NCBI GenBank assembly: GCA_964545925.1
Contig: CAZJHM010000001.1
Coordinates: forward strand, 1-59,896
Direction: 5' to 3'
From: CAZJHM01 sp964545925
GTDB lineage: Archaea; Iainarchaeota; Iainarchaeia; Iainarchaeales; CAZJHM01
Length of the DNA stretch: 59,896 nucleotides
The position numbers and the translations under genes were made by a program. The notes under the pieces are model-generated. The model was given only the letters and a program-made list of their open reading frames with translations. It was not told where the DNA came from and searched no databases. Within the stretch, counting starts at the first letter, position 1; every line of letters begins with the position of its first letter. Below are positions 47,664 through 55,736 of the stretch, piece by piece.

Positions 47664-48803
47664 ATGAAAGAACTAATTGTAATGGGTTCAACTGGGTCAA
47701 TTGGAACTCAGACACTGGATGTCGTAAGACAGCACAAGGAAAAATACAAAATAATTGGATTGTCTGCAAACAGTAGTATAGACAAACTAATGGAACAAGC
47801 AAAAGAATTCAATGTTGAGAATATTGCTATTGTTAATAAAGAAAAAGCTGATGAGTTTGAGGAAAAAACAAAACTAAATGTAATGAAAGGAGAAAAAGGA
47901 TTATTAGAAATAGCTGAAATAAAAAGTGATATTTTTGTTAATAGTGTTGTTGGAGCTGCAGGTTTGAAACCTACATTAAAAGCTTTGGAAAACACAGGAA
48001 GAATGGCTATAGCTAATAAAGAGACTTTGGTTGTTGCTGGAGATTTAGTAATGCCTAAAGCAAAAGAACTAGGAGTTGAGTTATTGCCTATTGATTCTGA
48101 ACATTCTGCTCTTTTTCAGTGTTTGCAAGGAAACAACCAAAAAGACATAAAGAGATTAATAATAACTTGTTCAGGCGGAAGTTTCAGAGACACACCTCCT
48201 GAAAAACTAAAAGAAATGACTGCTAAAGAAGCTTTGAATCATCCAACTTGGAGCATGGGAGCAAAGATAACAATTGATTCAGCTACTTTGTTTAACAAAG
48301 GATTAGAAGTTATTGAAGCACATTTCTTGTTTGATATGCCTTATGACAAGATAGAAACTGTTATGCATCCTCAAAGTATAATTCATAGTATGATTGAATA
48401 CAGAGATGGAAGTATAATGGGACAATTAGGACAACATGATATGAGGATACCTATTGTTTATTCTTTGAGCTGGCCTGAAAGGATTGACTTGAATGTTGAA
48501 AAATTAGATTTTGTTAAATTAGGACAACTGACTTTTAGACAAATAGACCATCAGACTTTTCCTGCATTAAATTTAGCTTATGAAGTTGGAAGAAAAGCAG
48601 GAACAGCAAGAGCAGTAATGAATGCTGCAAATGAAGAAGCTGTATATGCTTTCTTAGATGGAAAGATAAAATTCTTGGAAATATACAAAAATGTAAAAGA
48701 TGCAGTTGATAATCACAAGTTTATGCAAAAGCCAAATATTGATGAACTTTTAGAAGCAGATAAATGGGCAAGAGAATATGTTAGAGGGAAAATAAATGGA
48801 TAA
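47664..48803 (+). CDS. dxr: 1-deoxy-D-xylulose 5-phosphate reductoisomerase
   Basis: Second MEP enzyme (IspC): rearranges and reduces DXP to MEP with NADPH. The NADPH loop is GSTGSIGTQTL (residues 8-18), NKETLV is at 118-123, and metal ligands D144 and E146 lie in PIDSEHSALFQCL. GWSMGAKITIDSATLFNKG (here beginning HPTWSMG) and HPQSIIHSMIEYRDGS are also clear. Length 379 residues. First gene of the six-gene operon dxr-ispD-ispF-ispE-ispG-dxs. Confidence 0.97.
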   Translation: MKELIVMGSTGSIGTQTLDVVRQHKEKYKIIGLSANSSIDKLMEQAKEFNVENIAIVNKEKADEFEEKTKLNVMKGEKGLLEIAEIKSDIFVNSVVGAAGLKPTLKALENTGRMAIANKETLVVAGDLVMPKAKELGVELLPIDSEHSALFQCLQGNNQKDIKRLIITCSGGSFRDTPPEKLKEMTAKEALNHPTWSMGAKITIDSATLFNKGLEVIEAHFLFDMPYDKIETVMHPQSIIHSMIEYRDGSIMGQLGQHDMRIPIVYSLSWPERIDLNVEKLDFVKLGQLTFRQIDHQTFPALNLAYEVGRKAGTARAVMNAANEEAVYAFLDGKIKFLEIYKNVKDAVDNHKFMQKPNIDELLEADKWAREYVRGKING

Positions 48804-49482
48804 TATTGGTGTTATTCTTGCTGCTGGTTTAGGAGCAAGAATGAACTTAGGTTACAATAAAGCTCTTTTGGAAATTTATGGTAAGCCAGTTATCTACTAT
48901 ACTCTGGAATCTTTTGAAAAAAGCCAAATAGATGGAATTATTCTAGTTGTAAAAGAAGATGAAAAAGAAACAATGAAAGAAATAGTTGACAAATATGGAT
49001 TTAAAAAAGTCAAGAAGATTGTAGAAGGAGGAAAAAGAAGGCAAGACAGTTCTTTGAATGGAATAAAAGCTGCAAAAGAAATAAGGGGGAAAAATGTTTA
49101 TGTTCAAGATGGAGCAAGATGTTTGATAACTCCTGAGCAGATAAATGAAATGATAAAAATAATGGAAAAAGAAGAATGTTGCACAGCAGGAACAAAAGAA
49201 AAAAACACAATGAAAGAAGTAGATTCTGAGAAAAGAATTGTCAGGACTGTGCCAAGAGATAATTTAATGGAAATGCAAACTCCACAAGCTTCTCGAACTG
49301 ATTTACTATTAGAAGCATTTGAAAAATTGGGAGACAAAGATATAACAGATGAAAATATGGCTTTGGAAAATTTAGGCAAAAATCCTTTAGTTTATGATTC
49401 TGGTTCTGCAAATATCAAGATAACTGTTCAAGATGATATTCCAATTGCTGAGGCAATATTAAAGAGGCAGGGAAGATGTTAA
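48796..49482 (+). CDS. ispD: MEP cytidylyltransferase IspD
   Basis: Third MEP enzyme: joins CMP to MEP. The CTP-binding signature is ILAAGLGARMNLGYNKALLE (residues 7-26). VQDGARCLITPEQI and the C-terminal QTPQASRTDLLLEAFEK also match. Length 228 residues, normal for a single-domain IspD. It overlaps dxr by 8 nt and ispF by 7 nt. It is a separate gene, not the IspDF fusion. Confidence 0.95.
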   Translation: MDNIGVILAAGLGARMNLGYNKALLEIYGKPVIYYTLESFEKSQIDGIILVVKEDEKETMKEIVDKYGFKKVKKIVEGGKRRQDSSLNGIKAAKEIRGKNVYVQDGARCLITPEQINEMIKIMEKEECCTAGTKEKNTMKEVDSEKRIVRTVPRDNLMEMQTPQASRTDLLLEAFEKLGDKDITDENMALENLGKNPLVYDSGSANIKITVQDDIPIAEAILKRQGRC

Positions 49483-49967
49483 TAGGATTAGGTGTAGATA
49501 GCCACAGATTTGAGGAACAAAAAACAAAACCTTTTGTTCTAGGAGGAGTGGAGTTTGACGAACCTTTGTCTATGAAAGCTAATAGTGATGGAGATTTAAT
49601 ATTACATGCTTTATGTAATGCAATTGGCTCCGCAATTGGAGAAGGAAGTCTTTCTAATTATGCTGATAAAATGTGCTTGGAACAAGGAATAAAAGACTCA
49701 AAAGAATATCTTAAATTTATTTTAAAAGAGGCAGAAAAAAAAGGATGGAAAGTAAAGCAGGTTGTTGTTTCTTTGGAGTGCAAGAAACCTAAGATTGAAG
49801 TCAAAAGAGAAAAAATTCAGGAATCTTTGGCTAAACTTTTAAATGTAAAAAAAGAAAAGATAGGGATTACTGCAACTTCAGGAGAAGGATTAACTGATGT
49901 GGGAAGAGGAGATGGAATCTATTGCATAGTAAATATTTTGATGGGGAGATTAAATGAAAACTCTTAA
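49476..49967 (+). CDS. ispF: MECDP synthase IspF
   Basis: Fifth-step enzyme: cyclises CDP-ME 2-phosphate to MEcPP with release of CMP. Zinc ligands D8, H10 and H44 are in GVDSHRF and DGDLILHALCNA. TATSGEGLTDVGRGDGI near the C-terminus is the family end motif (usually TTTE.LGFTGR.EGI), somewhat diverged. Length 163 residues. It overlaps ispE by 14 nt. Confidence 0.95.
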   Translation: MLIGLGVDSHRFEEQKTKPFVLGGVEFDEPLSMKANSDGDLILHALCNAIGSAIGEGSLSNYADKMCLEQGIKDSKEYLKFILKEAEKKGWKVKQVVVSLECKKPKIEVKREKIQESLAKLLNVKKEKIGITATSGEGLTDVGRGDGIYCIVNILMGRLNENS

Positions 49968-50787
49968 TGCTTATGCTAAATTAAATTTATTATTAGACTT
50001 TTATGGGAAAAGAACAAATGGATATCATGAAGTTAATTTTGTAAATACTCCTATTTCTTTGGCAACTGAATTAAATGTAAAATATAATGATTCAGGAGAG
50101 ATTAGATTAAAGTCTGAAAACAATATTCCTTTAGATGAAAATAACTTTATACATAAGATAATCTCAAGAATAAAAGAAAACTACTCTTTAGATTTTGGAA
50201 TAGAAGTTGAAATTAAAAAAGGAAAAGAATTTGCTGGATTAGGAATTGGAAGTTCAGAAACTGCAAAAATACTAAATGAACTAAATGAAAAGTTTCAGTT
50301 GAAATTAATGGAATCAGAAAGAGCTGAATTAATTAAAGATATAACTTCAGATGGTTGTTTTTCAATCTATGAAAAACCAGCTGTTGTTAGAGGATTTGGA
50401 GAAAGAGTTTTTCCGCTCCGAAAAATAGAAATGCATGGAGTAGTTTTTGGAGTTCCTGCTGAAGTTCCTGAAAAGAAAACAAAATGGATGTATGGAAAAA
50501 TAACAAAAGAAATGTTTACTCCTGTTGATTGTTTGCCTATAGTAAAAGCTATAATGGAAAATAATTGGCAAGGAATAAAATCAAACTTGCATAATTTCTT
50601 TGAGAAACTGGATATTCCAGAATACAAAGAAAGTTTTGATTTAATAAAAGAACTAAGAAAAGACGGATATGGTTCAATATTGGCAGGTTCTGGCCCAACT
50701 GTTTTTGCTATTTGCAAAAACAAAGAACAAGCAGAAGAACTTTCCAATAAATATAAATATGATAGCAAAGTAATAGAGGCGGTGTAA
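49954..50787 (+). CDS. ispE: CDP-ME kinase IspE (GHMP family)
   Basis: Fourth MEP enzyme: phosphorylates CDP-ME with ATP. N-terminal AYAKLNLLLDFYGKR (K9) and NGYHEVNF are classic IspE. The GHMP ATP loop reads AGLGIGSSETA (94-104) where bacteria usually have GAGLGGGSSDAA. Catalytic aspartate D133 is kept in TSDGCFS, although the usual ADVPFF context is changed. GSGPTVFAI is near the end. Length 277 residues. Among the seven enzymes this is the most diverged. Confidence 0.92.
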   Translation: MKTLNAYAKLNLLLDFYGKRTNGYHEVNFVNTPISLATELNVKYNDSGEIRLKSENNIPLDENNFIHKIISRIKENYSLDFGIEVEIKKGKEFAGLGIGSSETAKILNELNEKFQLKLMESERAELIKDITSDGCFSIYEKPAVVRGFGERVFPLRKIEMHGVVFGVPAEVPEKKTKWMYGKITKEMFTPVDCLPIVKAIMENNWQGIKSNLHNFFEKLDIPEYKESFDLIKELRKDGYGSILAGSGPTVFAICKNKEQAEELSNKYKYDSKVIEAV

Positions 50788-51858
50788 ATGGAAATAAAAA
50801 GAAAAAAAACTAGACAAGTTTCAGTTGGAAAAGTTAAAGTTGGAGGTAATAGTCCAATAAGTGTGCAAAGTATGTGTGATACAAAAACACATGATGCAAA
50901 AGCAACTATTTCACAAATACATAGTCTGGAAGAAGTTGGATGTGAGATAATAAGAGTTGCTGTTCCTGATATGGAAGCTGCAAAAGCATTGAAAGAAATA
51001 AAAGAAAACATAAACATACCTTTGGTTGCAGATATACATTTTGATTATCGCTTAGCTTTGGAAAGTGCTAAGTATGTTGATAAAATAAGAATAAATCCTG
51101 GAAATATTGGAGATAAAGAAAAAACAAAAATGGTTGTAAATGATTGTAAAGAAAGAGGATTGCCTATAAGAATAGGAGTTAATTCTGGTTCTGTTGAACA
51201 AGACTTGTTGGAGAAATATGGACATCCAACTCCTGAGGCAATGGTTGAATCAGCTATGAAGCATGTTAAGATTCTGGAGGATTTAGATTTCCAAGACACA
51301 ATGATATCTGTAAAAGCAAGCAATGTTCCTGGAACAATTGATGCATATACAATTCTTTCAGAAAGAGTTGATTATCCTTTGCATGTGGGAGTAACAGAAG
51401 CAGGAACTGAATTTCAAGGAGCAATTAAATCCTCAGTTGGAATTGGATATTTGTTAGCAAATGGAATAGGAGATACAATAAGGGTTTCTTTAACTGGAGA
51501 TGTTGCGAAAGAAGTAGAAGCAGGATATGGGATTCTTAAATCTTTGAATCTAAGGACAAGAGGAGTGAATATAACCTCATGCCCAACCTGCGGAAGAACT
51601 CAGATAAACTTGGTTGCTTTAGCAAAAAAAGTTGAAGAACTAACCAAAGGAATAAAAGAGCCTGTTCATATTGCAGTAATGGGTTGTATAGTTAATGGAA
51701 TAGGAGAAGGAAAAGAAGCGGATATAGGAATAGCTGGAGGAAAAAATCAAGGAGTAATTTTCAAGAAAGGAGAGATAATAAGAAAGTGTGAAGAAAGTGA
51801 GTTATTAGATGCATTTATGGAAGAACTGGATAGGTTATTAGAAGAAAGAAAAAAGTAA
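50788..51858 (+). CDS. ispG: HMBPP synthase IspG (GcpE)
   Basis: Sixth-step enzyme: opens MEcPP to HMBPP using a [4Fe-4S] cluster. Cluster ligands C265, C268 (SCPTCGRTQ), C300 and E307 (GCIVNGIGEG) are present. The TIM-barrel part shows SVQSMCDTKTHD and VADIHFDYRLAL. Its 356 residues are the bacterial short type without the plant/Chlamydia insert. The stop codon of ispE abuts its ATG. Confidence 0.97.
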   Translation: MEIKRKKTRQVSVGKVKVGGNSPISVQSMCDTKTHDAKATISQIHSLEEVGCEIIRVAVPDMEAAKALKEIKENINIPLVADIHFDYRLALESAKYVDKIRINPGNIGDKEKTKMVVNDCKERGLPIRIGVNSGSVEQDLLEKYGHPTPEAMVESAMKHVKILEDLDFQDTMISVKASNVPGTIDAYTILSERVDYPLHVGVTEAGTEFQGAIKSSVGIGYLLANGIGDTIRVSLTGDVAKEVEAGYGILKSLNLRTRGVNITSCPTCGRTQINLVALAKKVEELTKGIKEPVHIAVMGCIVNGIGEGKEADIGIAGGKNQGVIFKKGEIIRKCEESELLDAFMEELDRLLEERKK

Positions 51859-51874
51859 AATAGAAGGTGGTAGT

Positions 51875-53692
51875 GTGATTCTGGATAAAATAGAAAGCCC
51901 TAAGGATGTCAAGAAATTGACTATTCCTGAAATGGAGCAATTAGCTCAAGAAATAAGAGAGGAAATGATTGCAAGTGTAACTAAAACTGGTGGGCATCTG
52001 GCTCCTAATCTGGGAGCAATTGAATCAATAATTGCTATGCATTTTGTTTATGATGTTCCTAAAGACAAAGTTATATTTGATGTTGGACATCAAGCTTATG
52101 CTCATAAAATGCTGACTGGAAGAAGAAAGCAAATGGGAAGTTTAAGACAGTTTAAAGGAATAGCTGGATTTTTGGAAAGAGAAGAAAGCCAGTATGATGT
52201 TTTTGGAGCTGGACATACATCTACTTCTATTAGTGCAGCAACTGGATTTGCAATTGCCAAGAAACTAAAAAAAGAAACAAATGAAGTTATTGCATATATA
52301 GGAGATGGAGCATTGACAGGAGGAATGGCTTATGAGGCTTTGAATTTTGCTGGACATCATAGATTGAATTTAACAGTTATATTAAACGACAATAAAATTA
52401 GTATATCCCCAAATGTTGGAGCAATGAGCAAACATCTAAAAAGATTAAGTGATATATCTGCAAATGGAAGAGTAGATGTTGAAACTATATTTGAAAAAAT
52501 GGGTTTTACTTATTTAGGCCCTATAGATGGACATAATATATCTGAATTAATTGCAATGCTGGAAGAAAGCAAAAAAATAAAGACACCTGTGATTATACAT
52601 ACCTTGACAAAAAAAGGAAAAGGATTGAAAGAAGCAGAGGAAGACCCAACCAAATATCATGGAGTATCTTGTATGGTTGGAGAAAAATCAGCTGGAAAAA
52701 AATCAATCAGTTATTCAAATGTGTTTGGAGAAACTTTATCAAAGTTTGCAGAAGAAGATGATAGTATAATAGGCATAACTGCTGCAATGGCAAATGGAAC
52801 AGGAATGATAAAATTTGCTGAAAAATTTCATGAAAGATTTTTTGATGTTGGAATTGCTGAACAACAAGCAGTAACTATGGCTGCTGGTTTAGCTGCTTCT
52901 GGATACAAAGCATGTCCAGCAATATATTCAACTTTTTTGCAAAGAGCATTTGACCAAATACAGCAAGATGTTGATTTGCAGAATTTACCTGTTAAATTTT
53001 TCATAGACAGAGCTGGATTGGTTGGAGAAGATGGAGCAACACATCATGGAACTTTGGATATTGCTTATTTGAGTATGCTTCCAAATATGACAGTAATGGC
53101 TCCAAAAGATTCATTTGAACTAAAAAGAATGATAAAAACATCTTTGAATTATGATAAAGGTCCAACTGCTGTTAGATATCCAAAAGGAGCATGTGAAAAA
53201 GAAGGAAAAGAAGAAGGAAAAATTGAGAATTTAGAAATAGGGAAAGCAGAAGTTTATTCAGAAGGTAGTGATTTAAATATTGTTTCTCTCGGAGCAATAA
53301 CTCCTATTGCTGATTCAGCTTTGGACAAGATAAATGGAAGTGTCGGATTAGTAAATGCAAGATTTGCAAAACCATTTGATGAAAACATGATTGAAAGATT
53401 AGCTAAAAAAGCTCCTCTTTTGATTATAGAAGAAGGAACAATTATCTCTGGTTTTTCAGCAAACATAGCTTTGCACTTGCAACAGAAAGGAATAGATGCC
53501 CAATTGAAAGTTTTAGCAATTCCTGATAGATATATAAGACATGCAACAAGAGAAGAACAACTGGATATGCTTGGATTTAATTCAGAGAATATTGCCAAAA
53601 TTTCAAATGAGATAATAAAAGGAAACTCTCCTTTGTTTGCACCAGAAGATTATAAAGAACTTGTTAGACAATATAATAACAAAGATAAGTGA
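51875..53692 (+). CDS. dxs: 1-deoxy-D-xylulose 5-phosphate synthase (GTG start)
   Basis: First MEP enzyme: a TPP-dependent transketolase-like condensation of pyruvate and glyceraldehyde 3-phosphate. GGHLAPNLGAIE, FDVGHQAYAHKMLTGR, the TPP motif GDGALTGGMAYEALN and ERFFDVGIAEQQAVTMAAGL are clear. Between VGAMS and TIFEKMGF there are only about 19 residues where most DXS have about 50, so a flexible segment is shortened. Length 605 residues. GTG start with AAGGTGG upstream. Last MEP gene of the operon. Confidence 0.96.
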   Translation: MILDKIESPKDVKKLTIPEMEQLAQEIREEMIASVTKTGGHLAPNLGAIESIIAMHFVYDVPKDKVIFDVGHQAYAHKMLTGRRKQMGSLRQFKGIAGFLEREESQYDVFGAGHTSTSISAATGFAIAKKLKKETNEVIAYIGDGALTGGMAYEALNFAGHHRLNLTVILNDNKISISPNVGAMSKHLKRLSDISANGRVDVETIFEKMGFTYLGPIDGHNISELIAMLEESKKIKTPVIIHTLTKKGKGLKEAEEDPTKYHGVSCMVGEKSAGKKSISYSNVFGETLSKFAEEDDSIIGITAAMANGTGMIKFAEKFHERFFDVGIAEQQAVTMAAGLAASGYKACPAIYSTFLQRAFDQIQQDVDLQNLPVKFFIDRAGLVGEDGATHHGTLDIAYLSMLPNMTVMAPKDSFELKRMIKTSLNYDKGPTAVRYPKGACEKEGKEEGKIENLEIGKAEVYSEGSDLNIVSLGAITPIADSALDKINGSVGLVNARFAKPFDENMIERLAKKAPLLIIEEGTIISGFSANIALHLQQKGIDAQLKVLAIPDRYIRHATREEQLDMLGFNSENIAKISNEIIKGNSPLFAPEDYKELVRQYNNKDK

Positions 53693-53696
53693 TAAT

Positions 53697-55682
53697 ATGA
53701 TTGAAAAACTTTTTTATCCTAAAAGTATAGCTGTTGTGGGAACTTCAGAAAACCCTGCAAAAGTTGGTTATTCTGTTTTAAAAAACATAAAAGAAAGTTT
53801 CAAGGGGGAAGTTTATCCTGTAAATCCAAAAGCAGAAGAAATTCTTGGATTAAAAACTTACAAGTCTGTTTCTGATATTCCAGAAAGTTTTGATTTAGTT
53901 GTAATTATTGTCCCTGCTGCTTTTGTTTCTGAGGTTTTAAAAGAATCTGGTAAGAAAGGAGTAAAAGCAGGAATAGTAATAAGTGCTGGATTCAGGGAAA
54001 TTGGAAAACAAGGAGAAGAGTTGGAAAAACAAATAACTGAAATTGCAGAGAAATATAAGATAAGTTTGCTTGGTCCTAATTGTTTAGGACTTCTAAATTC
54101 AGACAATAAACTAAATGCAGCATTTGTGATTGATGGAATAAAAAAAGGAAAAACAGCATTTGTTTCTCAGAGTGGAGCTTTGTGCACAGCAATAATAGAC
54201 TGGGCACAAGAACAAGATTTTGGATTTAGTAAATTTGTAAGCATAGGGAATAAAGCAGTTTTAGATGAATCTGATTTATTAGAATATCTAAACAAAGACA
54301 AAGAAACAGAAGTTATATTGATGTATTTAGAAACAATAAAAAATGGAAAAAAGTTTATGAAAGAAGCCATGGAATCAGACAAGCCAATTGTTCTCTTAAA
54401 GGCAGGAAAAACAGATTATGGAAAAAAAGCTGCAATGAGTCATACAGGTTCAATGATATCAGGCAATGAGATTTACAAGGCAGTTTACAAGAAAACAGGA
54501 ATAATAGAAGCAGAGACAATAGAGGAAATGTTTGAGATATGCAAGCTTTTAATTGAAGGTAAAAAAGCAAAACCAAGAACATTAGGAATAATAACAAATG
54601 CAGGAGGAGTTGGAGTTATATCTGCAGATAGTGCATTTGGTGAAGGAATCTTGCTTCCAGAAATTGATTCTAAAAAAATCAAGGAAAAACTTCCAAGAGC
54701 TTCAGGAAACAATCCTTTGGATGTTATTGGGGATGCAAAATCTGAAGATTATAAAAAAGCAATTGAACTCTTTTTGGAGTCTGAGAAAATTGGTTCTTTG
54801 TTAATTTTATTGACTCCTCAGTCAGTGACTGAGATAGAAGAAACAGCCAAAGAAATAATAAAGGCAAGCAAAAAAAACAACAAGCCAATTGTTGCATGTT
54901 TCTTAGGGGGCAAAAGAGTTAAAGAAGCAAGAAAAATATTGTCTGAAAATAAAATTCCAAATTTTGATTTTCCTGAAAAAGCTGTAAAGGCAATTGCAGG
55001 ATTAATGAATGAGAAGAAAAAGTATTTTATACATAAAGGAGAAAAATTAAATTTAGAAGAACCAAAGTCTTTGGAAGAATCATTTAGATTATTGCAAAAG
55101 ATTGGAATCCCAGTTGCTAACTTTTGTACAGGAGGGAAAAAAGAGATAACAATAAGAGCAAGAAATTTCAGATATCCTTCTGTTTTAAAGTTTGATGCAA
55201 ATATAGCCCATAAAACTGAATATGGAATAGTCAAGATTATAAATAATGAAAAAGAATTTAATGAAGGAATTGAAAAAATGGAAAAAATAGTTAGAAAAAA
55301 CAAGTTAGAGGGAAAATATATTTTGCAGGAAAAAATAGAAGGAAAGTCAATAATTATTGGAGCAGTTAAAAATGAGAGTTTTGGGACAGTGGTAAATCTA
55401 GGAGCAGGGGGAATATATACAGAAGTCTTGAAAGACAATTCTCTTGCTTTAACTCCTTTGCCAAGAAATGAGATTAAAGAAATGCTTGAATCTTTGAAAA
55501 CATACAAACTATTAGAAGGAGTTAGAGGAGAAAAAGCAGTGGATATAAATTCTATTATAGAGATAACTGAAAAAATTGCTGAAGTAGTTGAAAATAGCAG
55601 GATAAAAGAGATGGAAATAAATCCAATAATTGTGAATGAAAAAGGAGCTTGGGCAGTTGATGCTTTATTTAAGTTTGAATAG
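53697..55682 (+). CDS. ADP-forming acyl/acetyl-CoA synthetase (fused alpha-beta)
   Basis: Makes ATP from ADP, phosphate and an acyl-CoA, releasing acetate or another acid; a main energy enzyme of fermenting archaea. CoA-binding domain (LFYPKSIAVVGTSENPAKVG), ligase domains with the phosphohistidine loop MSHTGSM, and an ATP-grasp domain (ANIAHKTEYGIVKI, GAGGIYTEVLKD) are fused in 661 residues. The ATG at 53697 is used; the longer open frame only overlaps dxs. GTGAT, including the dxs stop, precedes it by 4 nt, so it is coupled to the MEP operon. Confidence 0.92.
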   Translation: MIEKLFYPKSIAVVGTSENPAKVGYSVLKNIKESFKGEVYPVNPKAEEILGLKTYKSVSDIPESFDLVVIIVPAAFVSEVLKESGKKGVKAGIVISAGFREIGKQGEELEKQITEIAEKYKISLLGPNCLGLLNSDNKLNAAFVIDGIKKGKTAFVSQSGALCTAIIDWAQEQDFGFSKFVSIGNKAVLDESDLLEYLNKDKETEVILMYLETIKNGKKFMKEAMESDKPIVLLKAGKTDYGKKAAMSHTGSMISGNEIYKAVYKKTGIIEAETIEEMFEICKLLIEGKKAKPRTLGIITNAGGVGVISADSAFGEGILLPEIDSKKIKEKLPRASGNNPLDVIGDAKSEDYKKAIELFLESEKIGSLLILLTPQSVTEIEETAKEIIKASKKNNKPIVACFLGGKRVKEARKILSENKIPNFDFPEKAVKAIAGLMNEKKKYFIHKGEKLNLEEPKSLEESFRLLQKIGIPVANFCTGGKKEITIRARNFRYPSVLKFDANIAHKTEYGIVKIINNEKEFNEGIEKMEKIVRKNKLEGKYILQEKIEGKSIIIGAVKNESFGTVVNLGAGGIYTEVLKDNSLALTPLPRNEIKEMLESLKTYKLLEGVRGEKAVDINSIIEITEKIAEVVENSRIKEMEINPIIVNEKGAWAVDALFKFE

Positions 55683-55694
55683 AGTTCCAAAAAC

Positions 55695-55704
55695 TTTTTA
55701 TAAA
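55695..55704 (+). promoter_or_regulatory. TATA box of ugd
   Basis: TTTTTATAAA followed, about 25 nt later, by AGGTGA (55727-55732) and the ATG at 55737. The mRNA would begin just before its Shine-Dalgarno. Confidence 0.5.
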
Positions 55705-55736
55705 GTGTTTTATTTAATTAACTAACAGGTGAGCAA

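Noticed and set aside
54818..55690. 290-codon open frame on the minus strand
   Set aside because: It lies wholly antisense to the ADP-forming acyl-CoA synthetase, which has clear family motifs. Antisense frames stay open easily in this AT-rich, A-biased coding DNA.
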